From: Prevotella sp. UBA2754
GTDB taxonomy: Bacteria; Bacteroidota; Bacteroidia; Bacteroidales; Bacteroidaceae
Direction: 5' to 3'
DNA length: 64,000 nt
Assembly (NCBI GenBank): GCA_002353295.1
Contig: DEJG01000016.1
Coordinates: forward strand, 55,282 to 119,281
Position numbers and translations under genes: made by a program. This document shows, one piece after another, positions 33,186-42,254 of the stretch; the stretch's first letter is position 1, and every line of letters begins with the position of its first letter. The notes beneath the pieces were generated by a model that saw only the letters and a program-made list of their open reading frames with translations, was not told the DNA's origin and searched no databases.

Positions 33186-34270
33186 AGAAAGAGCATATAC
33201 TTATCATCCGTTTTTCTGCACTTGGCGATGTGGCTATGACGGTACCTGTAGTGTGGTCGTTGGCTCACCAATATCCTGATATACGTATTACTGTGCTCAG
33301 TCGTAACTCCTCTCGCCCTTTGTTTGAAGACTTGGCACCCAACGTAGGATTCATGGGAGCCGACTTGAAGCGTGAATATCGTGGCATCAAGGGTCTCAAT
33401 GCCCTCTATCGTCGACTGACTGCCAAGCAGTTTACGCATGTGGCTGACTTACATAACGTGTTGCGCTCGGAGTTTCTACGCATGCGATTCAATTTGGGCA
33501 GTTTTAAAGTGGAACATATTGACAAACATCGTAAAGGCCGTCGTCGACTAATTTCTGGCAACAACAGACTTTTAGAGCAACAACCCACCTCTTTTGACAA
33601 CTATACCGACGTATTAGAGAAACTAGGTTTCCCTATCAAAATCGATTTCCGAAGTATTTTCGGAGAAGGCAAGGGCGATTTGACCCAACTCCCAACTCCC
33701 AACTCTCAAAGGCTACGGGTAGGCGAGCAAAGCTCGGGAATGCTCTCAACTCTCAACATCGGTATAGCCCCCTTTGCAGCACACAAGGGAAAGATATATC
33801 CACCTGAATTGATGCAGCAGGTCATCGAGCAACTGGTTGAGCTACACCCTGAGGCTCGTATCTTCCTCTTTGGTAGAGGGAAGCAAGAAGAAGAGTGGTT
33901 CGACAAGTGGTGTCAGCGCTTTAAGCAATGCATCTTCGTTGGTCAGCATGTAGTTAATATGCGCCAAGAACTCATCCTGATGAGTCATCTGGATGTTATG
34001 CTGTCTATGGACTCTGCCAATATGCATCTGGCCTCTCTGGTTGATATCCCCGTAGTTAGCGTATGGGGTGCCACACATCCCTATGCAGGATTCATGGGTT
34101 GGGGACAGTCCATGGACAATGCTATCCAAGAGGATTTAGACTGTCGCCCGTGCAGCATCTTCGGACAGAAACAATGCCGACGGGGTGACTATGCTTGCCT
34201 GAACAATATCAAACCAACGACAATCGTTGAGAAAATCAATTCAATATTACTTACTAAACAAAACACTTAG
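33182..34270 (+). CDS. Glycosyltransferase family 9 (heptosyltransferase-like)
   Basis: A 362-residue GT-B enzyme of the LPS heptosyltransferase family: IIRFSALGDVAMTVPVVWSLA at the N-terminus, IGIAPFAAHKGKIYP at the domain junction, then MSMDSANMHLASLVDIPVVSVWGATHPYAGF in the donor-binding domain. It starts with GTG at 33182, overlapping the DUF4254 stop. About 25 residues around QLPTPNSQRLRVGEQSSGML, between the two domains, come from an in-frame mini-element shared with the Dna2-like gene. It is followed after four bases by rubredoxin. Confidence 0.9.
   Translation: MKKEHILIIRFSALGDVAMTVPVVWSLAHQYPDIRITVLSRNSSRPLFEDLAPNVGFMGADLKREYRGIKGLNALYRRLTAKQFTHVADLHNVLRSEFLRMRFNLGSFKVEHIDKHRKGRRRLISGNNRLLEQQPTSFDNYTDVLEKLGFPIKIDFRSIFGEGKGDLTQLPTPNSQRLRVGEQSSGMLSTLNIGIAPFAAHKGKIYPPELMQQVIEQLVELHPEARIFLFGRGKQEEEWFDKWCQRFKQCIFVGQHVVNMRQELILMSHLDVMLSMDSANMHLASLVDIPVVSVWGATHPYAGFMGWGQSMDNAIQEDLDCRPCSIFGQKQCRRGDYACLNNIKPTTIVEKINSILLTKQNT
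33684..33757. repeat. Mini-element copy 2 inside the GT9 gene
   Basis: CCCAACT units, then the core at 33708-33742 (GGCTACGGGTAGGCGAGC, AAA, GCTCGGGAATG), then TCTCAAC units. GAGC and GCTC form a small inverted repeat. The core matches 18860-18894 at 30 of 35 bases. The flanking 7-mers run in opposite sense relative to the core in the two copies. Confidence 0.7.
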
Positions 34271-34274
34271 AATT

Positions 34275-34436
34275 ATGAAAAAGTACATTTGTGACGTATG
34301 TGGTTATGTGTATGACCCCGAAGTAGGCGACCCAGACAATGGTATCGAACCAGGCACCGCTTTTGAGGATATCCCTGAAGATTGGGTATGCCCCATCTGC
34401 GGAGTAGGCAAAGACGAGTTCTCTGCTGAAGACTAA
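34275..34436 (+). CDS. Rubredoxin
   Basis: A 53-residue one-iron electron carrier with CDVCGYVYDPEVGD and CPICGVGKDEF, a complete four-Cys site and normal length. The start at 34275 (MKKYICDVC) follows the GT9 stop by four bases. A hairpin terminator follows. It probably serves oxygen or peroxide detoxification in an anaerobe; a second rubredoxin domain is fused to an MBL protein at 6332-7273. Confidence 0.95.
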   Translation: MKKYICDVCGYVYDPEVGDPDNGIEPGTAFEDIPEDWVCPICGVGKDEFSAED

Positions 34437-34455
34437 AAGCTTCTGTGTAAACACG

Positions 34456-34503
34456 CTACACATCCCTAAATCCTTCCAACAGCATATTGGAAGGATTTTT
34501 CAT
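34456..34503 (-). CDS. Possible 15-residue ORF behind an orphan minus-strand promoter
   Basis: ATG at 34503 opens MKNPSNMLLEGFRDV and stops at TAG 34456. It is preceded by GGAG at a suitable distance and lies 48 bases downstream of a good minus-strand promoter (34551-34558). Its coding sequence is largely the rubredoxin terminator hairpin read from the other side, so translation is doubtful. Confidence 0.2.
   Translation of the reverse strand: MKNPSNMLLEGFRDV
34468..34502 (+). terminator. Intrinsic terminator after rubredoxin
   Basis: AATCCTTCCAA (34469-34479) pairs perfectly with TTGGAAGGATT (34487-34497) around a 7-base loop, followed by TTT. It ends the DUF4254-GT9-rubredoxin transcript. 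Confidence 0.85.
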
Positions 34504-34550
34504 ACCAAATCTCCAAATTAAAAAGTCTGTTGTTTTGCATAATTTGGGTG

Positions 34551-34558
34551 CAAAGGTA
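34551..34558 (-). promoter_or_regulatory. Orphan -7 box TACCTTTG facing rubredoxin
   Basis: On the minus strand TACCTTTG has a TTG exactly 19 bases upstream and is followed by GCACCC, as for strong promoters here, yet no minus-strand gene follows. It is divergent from the ychF promoter and would transcribe antisense to rubredoxin. Confidence 0.55.
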
Positions 34559-34575
34559 CAAATTTTCTTTAAAAT

Positions 34576-34603
34576 ATCAACTATCAGCTATCAACTATGA
34601 ACT
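34576..34603. repeat. Intergenic 7-mer array before ychF
   Basis: Units ATCAACT, ATCAGCT, ATCAACT and ATGAACT in register, just upstream of the ychF -7 box. Confidence 0.75.
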
Positions 34604-34611
34604 TTTTATCG

Positions 34612-34619
34612 TACCTTTG
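34612..34619 (+). promoter_or_regulatory. -7 box TACCTTTG for ychF
   Basis: TACCTTTG followed by GCACCC, 30 bases before ATG 34650. Confidence 0.65.
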
Positions 34620-34649
34620 CACCCTAAAAATAAACGTTTATTATAAAAG

Positions 34650-35750
34650 ATGTCATTAAAATGTGGTATTGTTGGACTGCCTAACGTTGGTAAGTCAACT
34701 TTGTTTAATTGCTTGTCGAGTGCAAAGGCTCAGGCAGCTAATTTTCCTTTCTGTACAATAGAACCCAATGTGGGCGTGATTACTGTTCCTGACGAACGCC
34801 TCACTAAACTGGCTGAGATAGTGCACCCAGGACGTATCGTACCAGCAACCTGCGAAATTGTAGATATCGCCGGCCTCGTGAAGGGTGCCTCAAAGGGCGA
34901 AGGTCTGGGTAACAAGTTCCTGGGTAACATCCGTGAGACAGATGCCATTATTCATGTGCTCCGTTGTTTCGAAGATGATAACATCACCCATGTGGATGGC
35001 ACCATCGACCCCATCCGTGATAAAGAGATTATTGATACGGAACTGCAACTGAAGGACCTGGAGACCATCGAGTCGCGTCTAGCCAAGACAGAGAAAGCTG
35101 CTGCTGCCGGCAACAAGGAGGCTAAGGTGGAGGTCACTGTACTAAAAGCCTACAAAGAAGTGCTCGACCAAGGCAAGAACGCCCGTATCGTGGAGTTTGA
35201 GTCGAAAGAAGAGCAGGACTGCGCGCGCAATCTCTTCCTGCTCACAGCCAAACCTGTACTTTATGTATGTAATGTGGGCGAGGCTGATGCCAAGAGTGGA
35301 AACGATTTCACCAAGCGTGTTGAAGCACTGGCTCAGGAAGAAGGTGCCGAGGCCATGATTATTGCTGCCAAGACAGAAGAGGACATTGCCGAACTGGACA
35401 GCTATGAAGACAAACTGATGTTCCTCGAGGAACTGGGTCTAGAGGAGAGTGGTGTCAACCGCCTCATCAAGAAAGCCTACGCCCTGTTGAATCTCGAAAC
35501 ATTCATCACAGCTGGTGAGATGGAAGTAAAGGCATGGACATACAAGAAGGGATGGAAGGCTCCACAGTGTGCCGGTGTTATCCATACCGACTTCGAAAAG
35601 GGCTTTATCCGCGCAGAGGTCATCAAATACGATGATTATATCCAATATGGTTCTGAAGCTGCCGTCCGTGAGGCAGGCAAAATGGGCATTGAAGGCAAGG
35701 ACTATGTCGTGCAGGATGGCGATATCATGCACTTCCGGTTTAACGTTTAA
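34650..35750 (+). CDS. ychF: Ribosome-binding P-loop ATPase YchF
   Basis: A 366-residue Obg-family ATPase that binds ribosomes and is linked to stress and translation control. It has the G1 motif GLPNVGKSTLFNCLS, the DIAGLVKGASKGEGLGNKFL switch region, a coiled-coil middle and a C-terminal TGS domain (LNLETFITAGEMEVKAWTYKKGWKAPQCAGVIH). The length and ends are standard. It is followed by lgt after 34 bases filled with a 7-mer array. Confidence 0.96.
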   Translation: MSLKCGIVGLPNVGKSTLFNCLSSAKAQAANFPFCTIEPNVGVITVPDERLTKLAEIVHPGRIVPATCEIVDIAGLVKGASKGEGLGNKFLGNIRETDAIIHVLRCFEDDNITHVDGTIDPIRDKEIIDTELQLKDLETIESRLAKTEKAAAAGNKEAKVEVTVLKAYKEVLDQGKNARIVEFESKEEQDCARNLFLLTAKPVLYVCNVGEADAKSGNDFTKRVEALAQEEGAEAMIIAAKTEEDIAELDSYEDKLMFLEELGLEESGVNRLIKKAYALLNLETFITAGEMEVKAWTYKKGWKAPQCAGVIHTDFEKGFIRAEVIKYDDYIQYGSEAAVREAGKMGIEGKDYVVQDGDIMHFRFNV

Positions 35751-35752
35751 CT

Positions 35753-35784
35753 AGTTCATAGTTCATAATTCATAGTTCATAGTT
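35753..35784. repeat. Intergenic 7-mer array abutting the lgt start
   Basis: AGTTCAT units (reverse complement of ATGAACT) at 35753, 35760, 35767 (AATTCAT) and 35774, then AGTT directly before ATG 35785. The array occupies the position of a ribosome-binding site. Confidence 0.8.
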
Positions 35785-36621
35785 ATGAAAGAACTTCTCT
35801 TCATCCACTGGAATCCTGACCTGGTGTTTTTCCAACTGGGTCCTATTGCAGTGCGCTGGTATGGACTGTGCTGGTTGTTAGGCTTTGCAGCAGCCTATCT
35901 ATTAGTGCGCCGACTTTATCGCGAACAGAAAATCAAGGACGAACTCTTCGATCCACTTTTCCTCTATTGCTTCATGGGTATTCTTATTGGGGCCCGTTTG
36001 GGACATTGCATATTCTATGAACCCGACTACTTTCTGACCTCAGGAAAGGGGATTATAGAAATGTTTCTGCCCATCCGCTTCATGGCTGATGGGGGTTGGA
36101 AGTTTGTAGGCTATGAAGGTCTGGCCAGTCATGGTGGTACCCTAGGACTCATGATAGCATTGTGGCTCTATGTCCGCAAGACGAAACTGAGTCTGTGGCG
36201 GGTACTCGATAACATCGCCATTGCCACTGGTTCAATGGCTTGTTTCATTCGTCTGGGTAATCTGATGAACTCAGAAATCATCGGCAAAGTGACAGAAGTG
36301 CCTTGGGCTTTCATTTTCGAACGTGTCGATCAGATGCCTCGCCACCCAGGACAGCTCTATGAGGCTATTGCCTATGGAATCCTGTTCTGCCTGATGTGGT
36401 GGCTGCACAAGAAGTGGTCTGAGCGCATCGGCACAGGCTGGTATTTCGGTTTCTGTCTATTCTATATCTTCACCTTCCGTTTCTTCATCGAATACACCAA
36501 GGAGATTCAGGAAGCTTTCGAAGCCTCCCTGCCCATTGACATGGGACAGATTCTTTCAATACCCTTCATACTGTTAGGCGTCTGGTGCATGATCGCTTCG
36601 AAACATCGGATAGCAAAATAA
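35785..36621 (+). CDS. lgt: Prolipoprotein diacylglyceryl transferase
   Basis: Lgt attaches diacylglycerol to the lipobox Cys of prolipoproteins at the inner membrane; several predicted lipoproteins in this window would be its substrates. The 278-residue protein has seven predicted helices and the conserved GARLGHCIFYEPDYF, EGLASHGGTLG and FIRLGNLMNSEIIGK segments (the catalytic Arg and His lie here), plus the late RHPGQLYEA. Confidence 0.95.
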   Translation: MKELLFIHWNPDLVFFQLGPIAVRWYGLCWLLGFAAAYLLVRRLYREQKIKDELFDPLFLYCFMGILIGARLGHCIFYEPDYFLTSGKGIIEMFLPIRFMADGGWKFVGYEGLASHGGTLGLMIALWLYVRKTKLSLWRVLDNIAIATGSMACFIRLGNLMNSEIIGKVTEVPWAFIFERVDQMPRHPGQLYEAIAYGILFCLMWWLHKKWSERIGTGWYFGFCLFYIFTFRFFIEYTKEIQEAFEASLPIDMGQILSIPFILLGVWCMIASKHRIAK

Positions 36622-36649
36622 TGTTTTTACGATAAAACGGCATGATACC

Positions 36650-36692
36650 GAATAAAAAAATCGCCTCATTTCCCTGAGACGATTTTTTTTAT
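36650..36692. terminator. Terminator between lgt and mutS, overlapping the mutS stop
   Basis: A-run, TCGCCTCA, TTTCCC loop, TGAGACGA, T-run: an 8 bp stem with one mismatch and A/T tracts on both sides, usable in both directions. The mutS stop codon and last codons form part of the stem. Confidence 0.75.
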
Positions 36693-39287
36693 TTCATTCA
36701 GTTTGTTGAGTGCTTCCAAAGGAGTAAGATTATTGACATCCAATCCCAATATTTCATCACGAACCTGACTAAGCACAGGATCGTCTAACTGGAAGAATGA
36801 TAACTGCATACCCTCTCGGCTGTGTGCTATCTCTGTAGTAGGCTTACCGGCTTTACCAACTTGGGCATTGTCTGCTTCCAACTGTTGCAGGATGACATTG
36901 GCACGCTTCACAATACTCTTAGGCATACCTGCTATCTCAGCCACATGGATACCGAAAGAGTGTTCTGACCCACCTTTTTCAAGCTTTCGCAGGAAAATGA
37001 CTTTGCCATCCACCTCCTTCACACTGACATTATAGTTGCGAATACGACTGAAGTGTTTCTCCATTTCGTTCAACTCGTGATAGTGGGTGGCAAAGAGGGT
37101 GCGAGCCTGTGCTCTCGAATGTTCATGCAAATATTCCACAATAGCCCACGCAATAGAAATACCATCATACGTACTCGTACCACGACCCAGTTCGTCAAAG
37201 AGCACCAGCGAGCGAGGCGTCACATTATTCAGAATATTGGCTGCCTCTGTCATCTCCACCATAAAAGTGGACTCACCCAAAGAGATATTATCTGAAGCCC
37301 CTACCCTCGTAAAGATTTTATCCACCAGACCGATTCTCGCACTCTCTGCAGGCACAAACGAACCTATCTGGGCAAGCAATACGATGAGAGCTGTCTGACG
37401 CAGTAAAGCAGACTTACCTGCCATATTCGGACCCGTAATAATGATAATCTGCTGATGTTCATTATCGAGCATTACATCATTAGGCACATAACGCTCACCT
37501 AAAGGTAATTGAGTTTCGATCACCGGGTGGCGCCCCTGATGGATATCTATCACATTACTTTCGTCTATCTGTGGACGGATGTAATGCTGTTCCTCGGCAG
37601 TCTTGGCAGCACTGAGCAGACAGTCGAGATGGGCAATGATATTGGCATTCTGCTGTACCTGAGGGATAAATTCCTGCAAGGCAACTATCAGATCGTTAAA
37701 GAGTCGTTGTTCGAGGGAAAGAATCTTATCTTCTGCGCCCAGAATCTTCTCTTCATATTCTTTCAGTTCCTGAGTGATATAGCGTTCTGCCTGAGCCAGC
37801 GTCTGCTTACGCACCCATTCGGCAGGAACCTTGTCTTTATAGGTGTTGCGAACCTCTAAATAGTATCCGAACACATTGTTATAACCTATCTTCAGCGAAG
37901 CAATACCTGTAGCTTGTGTTTCGCGCTCTTGAATCTGTAAGAGATAATCCTTGCCAGAATATGCAATGTGGCGCAACTCGTCGAGCTCACCATTCACACC
38001 ATCACGAATCACTCCACCCTTCTGCACCAACTGTGGGGGGTCGTTAGTCACTTCTCGCTCTATACGATCACGAATTACTTCACAAAGATTCAATCGCTCC
38101 CCTATTCGCTGGATAGCTTCGTTCTTGGCATGCAGACAAGCTGTCTTGATGGGTTCAATGGCTTGCAGAGCTATCTTGAGTTGTACAACCTCTCGTGGTG
38201 TCACCCGTCCTACTGCTACCTTCGAGATGATACGTTCCAAATCACCTATACGGTGTAACTGATCATCTATACACTGACGGAACTCTGGCTCTCGGAAGAA
38301 ATAGTCAACAATGTCCAATCGGGCATTGATGGGGTTTACGTCTTTTAAAGGGAAGACCAACCAGCGTCGCAATAATCTGCCTCCCATAGGAGAAACCGTT
38401 CGGTCTATCACATCCAATAGCGACTTACCACCCTCCTGCATCGTGCTGACCAGTTCGAGAGAACGTATAGTAAACTTATCCAATCGCACATAACGCTCTT
38501 CTTCTATACGAGAAAGAGTCGTAATATGAGCTATTTGCGTATGAAGCGTTTGATCGAGATACTGCAGAATAGCACCAGAGGCTATCAATCCATTCTTAAG
38601 ATGGTCCACGCCAAAACCCTTCATAGACTTTACCTGGAAGTGTTTCAGAAGTTTTTGATTGGCAGTCTGCTCCGTAAACACCCAGTCGTCAAGTTCAAAA
38701 GTACAATAGCGCGTTCCAAAATATTTCACAAAGTCACCTTTACGCGCTCTGTCATAAAGCACTTCCTTTGGTTGGAAACTGCCCATCAATTTCTCTACAT
38801 AATCGTAAGTACCCTCACCTGTGAGGAATTCACCTGTTGAGATATCCAGAAATGATACACCACAAGCTCCCTTCCCAAAATGTACAGCGCAAAGAAAGTT
38901 ATTTTCTTTGTAATTCAGTACATTGTCCTGCATGGCTACACCTGGTGTAACAAGTTCCGTAATACCACGCTTCACTAACTTCTTGGTGAGTTTCGGATCC
39001 TCCAGCTGGTCGCAGATAGCCACACGTTTACCTGCTCGGATCAGCTTAGGCAGATAGGTATCCAAGGCATGATGTGGAAAACCAGCCATCTCGTCGCCTT
39101 TCACACCTGCCCCATTGTTACGACGAGTCAGTGTAATACCCAGAATCTGTGAAGCCGTAATGGCATCTTCACAATAGGTTTCGTAGAAGTCGCCACAACG
39201 AAACAGCAACAAAGCCTCAGGGTGTTTCGCCTTGAGGTCGAAGAATTGTTTCATCATGGGAGTAAGTTCCTTCTTTGCCATGCTCAT
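36666..39287 (-). CDS. mutS: DNA mismatch repair protein MutS
   Basis: MutS recognises mismatches and recruits MutL. The mismatch-binding CGDFYETY (Phe-x-Glu) lies about 30 residues from the start. The clamp and lever domains are followed by the ABC-type ATPase with TGPNMAGKSALLRQTALI, the LFDELGRGTSTYDG Walker B region and a helix-turn-helix end. The 873-residue length is normal. Two ATGs six bases apart (39287, 39281) are possible starts. No mutL is in the window. Confidence 0.97.
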   Translation of the reverse strand: MSMAKKELTPMMKQFFDLKAKHPEALLLFRCGDFYETYCEDAITASQILGITLTRRNNGAGVKGDEMAGFPHHALDTYLPKLIRAGKRVAICDQLEDPKLTKKLVKRGITELVTPGVAMQDNVLNYKENNFLCAVHFGKGACGVSFLDISTGEFLTGEGTYDYVEKLMGSFQPKEVLYDRARKGDFVKYFGTRYCTFELDDWVFTEQTANQKLLKHFQVKSMKGFGVDHLKNGLIASGAILQYLDQTLHTQIAHITTLSRIEEERYVRLDKFTIRSLELVSTMQEGGKSLLDVIDRTVSPMGGRLLRRWLVFPLKDVNPINARLDIVDYFFREPEFRQCIDDQLHRIGDLERIISKVAVGRVTPREVVQLKIALQAIEPIKTACLHAKNEAIQRIGERLNLCEVIRDRIEREVTNDPPQLVQKGGVIRDGVNGELDELRHIAYSGKDYLLQIQERETQATGIASLKIGYNNVFGYYLEVRNTYKDKVPAEWVRKQTLAQAERYITQELKEYEEKILGAEDKILSLEQRLFNDLIVALQEFIPQVQQNANIIAHLDCLLSAAKTAEEQHYIRPQIDESNVIDIHQGRHPVIETQLPLGERYVPNDVMLDNEHQQIIIITGPNMAGKSALLRQTALIVLLAQIGSFVPAESARIGLVDKIFTRVGASDNISLGESTFMVEMTEAANILNNVTPRSLVLFDELGRGTSTYDGISIAWAIVEYLHEHSRAQARTLFATHYHELNEMEKHFSRIRNYNVSVKEVDGKVIFLRKLEKGGSEHSFGIHVAEIAGMPKSIVKRANVILQQLEADNAQVGKAGKPTTEIAHSREGMQLSFFQLDDPVLSQVRDEILGLDVNNLTPLEALNKLNEIKKIVSGK

Positions 39288-39300
39288 AATTTATAAGCCA

Positions 39301-39308
39301 CAAAGTTA
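39301..39308 (-). promoter_or_regulatory. -7 box TAACTTTG for mutS
   Basis: TAACTTTG on the minus strand, 13 bases before the mutS ATG. Confidence 0.6.
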
Positions 39309-39370
39309 GGTATTTTTTGTTGAACTGTCAAATTATTAACCATTTTTTTCTCACTTTCCAATTTTAATCG

Positions 39371-39378
39371 TATCTTTG
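39371..39378 (+). promoter_or_regulatory. -7 box TATCTTTG for the leuS operon
   Basis: TATCTTTG, 29 bases before ATG 39408; the next genes (YitT-RdgB, porZ) follow with almost no gaps. Confidence 0.65.
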
Positions 39379-39407
39379 CAAAAGATAAGAAAATAAATAA
39401 TATAGAT

Positions 39408-42254
39408 ATGGAATACAACTTTAGAGAAATTGAACAGAAATGGCAGAAGCGATGGGTGGAAATGAAAACCTATCGCGTAACGGAAGACCCAACGAAGAAG
39501 AAATTCTATGTGTTGAACATGTTCCCCTACCCTTCTGGTGCAGGACTGCATGTAGGACACCCATTGGGTTATATCGCATCGGATATCTATGCACGCTATA
39601 AGCGCCAACAGGGTTTCAACGTTCTGAATCCTATGGGCTACGATGCCTATGGACTGCCTGCCGAACAGTATGCTATCCAGACAGGGCAGCATCCTGAGAA
39701 GACTACTTTCGAGAATATTGACCGCTATCGCTCGCAGTTGGACAAAATAGGTTTCTCATTTGACTGGGAACGTGAGGTGCGCACTTGCGACCCTATCTAT
39801 TACAAATGGACACAGTGGGCTTTCCAACGCATGTTCAAGAGTTATTATTCGCTCTCGTCACATAAGGCTCAGCCCACCATCAAACTGATTGAGCATTTTG
39901 AGTTGATGGGTACGGAGAACTGTAATGCCCTGGGTACGGAGGAACTGCACTTCACTGCCTCTGAATGGGCTGCCTTCTCTGAGAAGAAGAAACAGGAGGT
40001 ACTGATGAACTATCGTATTGCCTACCTGGCTGATACGATGGTGAACTGGTGTCCGAAATTGGGTACTGTCTTAGCGAACGACGAGGTAGTAGAGGGTGTC
40101 TCCGTCCGTGGCGGCTATCCTGTAGTTCAGAAGAAGATGCGCCAGTGGTGCCTGCGTGTCAGTGCCTATGCACAGCGCCTGCTCGACGGACTGGAGGAGA
40201 TTGACTGGACAGAATCTCTTAAAGAGACGCAGCGCAACTGGATTGGCCGTTCTGAGGGTACAGAGGTGGTATTCAAAGTGGCTGACAGCGATAAACACTT
40301 CACCATCTTCACCACCCGTGCTGATACCATGTTCGGTGTAACCTTTATGGTACTGGCTCCTGAGTCGGAACTGGTGGCTGAACTCACTACTCCTGAACAG
40401 AAACAGGCGGTGGATGAATATCTCGATTATGTGAAGAAACGCACCGAGCGTGACCGTCAGATGGATCACAAGGTGACGGGTGTGTTCTCTGGCTCGTATG
40501 CCATCAATCCCTTCACAGAAGAAAAGATACCTATCTGGATTGCTGAATACGTACTGGCTGGATATGGTACGGGGGCTATCATGGCGGTACCTGCTCATGA
40601 TTCTCGTGACTATGCTTTCGCCAAACACTTCAACCTGCCTATCATTCCTGTGATAGAGGGTGCTGATGTCAGTGAAGAGAGCTTCGATGCCAAGGAAGGT
40701 ATCATGTGTAACTCTGCATCGGCTAAGTTCAGCCTCAACGGTCTGACGGTCAAAGAGGCCATTGCTGCCACAAAGAAATATGTAGAAGAGCAGGGCTTGG
40801 GTCGCGTCAAGGTGAATTATCGCTTGCGCGATGCCATCTTCTCGCGTCAGCGCTATTGGGGTGAACCTTTCCCCGTTTACTACAAGGACGATATGCCCTA
40901 TATGATTCCCAAGGAATGCCTGCCACTGGAATTGCCTGAAATCGATAAATACCAACCTACAGAAACGGGTGAACCCCCATTGGGACGCGCCAAGAAATGG
41001 GCATGGGACACCAAGACCGACAGTGTGGTCGATTGTTCCGCAATCGACAATAAAACCGTCTTCCCCCTGGAACTGAACACCATGCCCGGCTTTGCTGGTA
41101 GCTCTGCCTACTACCTGCGTTACATGGACCCCAAAAACGAAAAAGCTTTGGTGAGTCGCGATGCGGATGAATACTGGCGTAATGTCGATCTCTACGTAGG
41201 TGGTACAGAGCATGCTACAGGTCACCTGATCTATTCACGCTTCTGGAATAAGTTCCTCTACGACTCCGGTTACTCTTGCGAGGATGAGCCATTCAAGAAA
41301 CTGGTGAACCAGGGTATGATTCAGGGGCGCTCCAACTTTGTTTATCGCATCGAGGACGAGGGCAGCGACAAGGGTAAGTTCGTCAGCTTCGGACTGAAGG
41401 ATAAATACACTACTACTCCTATCCATGTTGATGTCAACATTGTTGCTAATGACATATTGGACATCGAGGCTTTCAAGGCTTGGCGTCCTGAATACGAAAA
41501 GGCTGAGTTTATCTTGGAGGATGGTAAATACATCTGTGGCTGGGCCATCGAAAAGATGTCGAAGTCAATGTTCAATGTGGTGAACCCCGATATGATTGTC
41601 GAGAAATATGGTGCTGACACCCTGCGTCTCTATGAGATGTTCCTGGGTCCTGTAGAACAGTCGAAACCTTGGGATACCAATGGTATTGACGGTTGTCACC
41701 GCTTCCTGAAGAAGTTCTGGGCATTATTCTACGGCAACTTACGCGAGAATCCTGATGGCAAGCTCTTGGTAGATGATTCAGAACCGACTAAGGAGGCTTT
41801 GAAGAGCGTCCACAAGCTCATCAAGAAGGTATCGCAGGATATTGAGGTATTCTCTTACAACACTTCTATCTCTGCCTTCATGATTTGTGTGAATGAACTG
41901 GCACAGATGAAGTGTCACAATCGGGAAATGCTGAAGACATTAGTCATCCTCATTGCTCCTTTCGCACCCCATATTGCTGAGGAGTTGTGGGAGGCACTGG
42001 GAGAGCAGGGTAGTGTCTGCGATTCTAAGTGGCCTGCATGGAATGAGGAGTATCTGGTAGAGAACTCTGTGAAGTTAGGTGTTGCCTTCAACGGTAAGAC
42101 GCGCTTCGACATGGAATTCCCTGCCGATGCCGACAACCAGACCATCCAAGACACCGTCTTAGCCGACGAGCGAGCTAAGAAGTATATTGAGGGTGAAATC
42201 ATGAAGGTTATCATCGTCCCTAAGCGTATGGTGAACATCGTTTTCAAGAAGTAA
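39408..42254 (+). CDS. leuS: Leucyl-tRNA synthetase
   Basis: A class I synthetase of 948 residues. It has the HIGH-type motif PYPSGAGLHVGHPLGY, the CP1 editing domain with FTTRADTMFGVTFMVLAPE, a Leu-specific FSRQRYWGEPFPVYY block, KMSKSMFNVVNP as the KMSKS loop and a C-terminal anticodon-binding region. It is slightly longer than the usual 860-900 residues, with an insertion in the catalytic half (residues about 620-700). Its stop codon touches the start of the next gene. Confidence 0.97.
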   Translation: MEYNFREIEQKWQKRWVEMKTYRVTEDPTKKKFYVLNMFPYPSGAGLHVGHPLGYIASDIYARYKRQQGFNVLNPMGYDAYGLPAEQYAIQTGQHPEKTTFENIDRYRSQLDKIGFSFDWEREVRTCDPIYYKWTQWAFQRMFKSYYSLSSHKAQPTIKLIEHFELMGTENCNALGTEELHFTASEWAAFSEKKKQEVLMNYRIAYLADTMVNWCPKLGTVLANDEVVEGVSVRGGYPVVQKKMRQWCLRVSAYAQRLLDGLEEIDWTESLKETQRNWIGRSEGTEVVFKVADSDKHFTIFTTRADTMFGVTFMVLAPESELVAELTTPEQKQAVDEYLDYVKKRTERDRQMDHKVTGVFSGSYAINPFTEEKIPIWIAEYVLAGYGTGAIMAVPAHDSRDYAFAKHFNLPIIPVIEGADVSEESFDAKEGIMCNSASAKFSLNGLTVKEAIAATKKYVEEQGLGRVKVNYRLRDAIFSRQRYWGEPFPVYYKDDMPYMIPKECLPLELPEIDKYQPTETGEPPLGRAKKWAWDTKTDSVVDCSAIDNKTVFPLELNTMPGFAGSSAYYLRYMDPKNEKALVSRDADEYWRNVDLYVGGTEHATGHLIYSRFWNKFLYDSGYSCEDEPFKKLVNQGMIQGRSNFVYRIEDEGSDKGKFVSFGLKDKYTTTPIHVDVNIVANDILDIEAFKAWRPEYEKAEFILEDGKYICGWAIEKMSKSMFNVVNPDMIVEKYGADTLRLYEMFLGPVEQSKPWDTNGIDGCHRFLKKFWALFYGNLRENPDGKLLVDDSEPTKEALKSVHKLIKKVSQDIEVFSYNTSISAFMICVNELAQMKCHNREMLKTLVILIAPFAPHIAEELWEALGEQGSVCDSKWPAWNEEYLVENSVKLGVAFNGKTRFDMEFPADADNQTIQDTVLADERAKKYIEGEIMKVIIVPKRMVNIVFKK

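Noticed and set aside
40071..41225. 384-codon open frame on the minus strand inside leuS
   Set aside because: It lies fully antisense to a clear leucyl-tRNA synthetase, has no recognisable domain and is explained by codon bias of leuS. The same applies to long frames opposite fabF (30166-30972) and mnmG (61354-62013).
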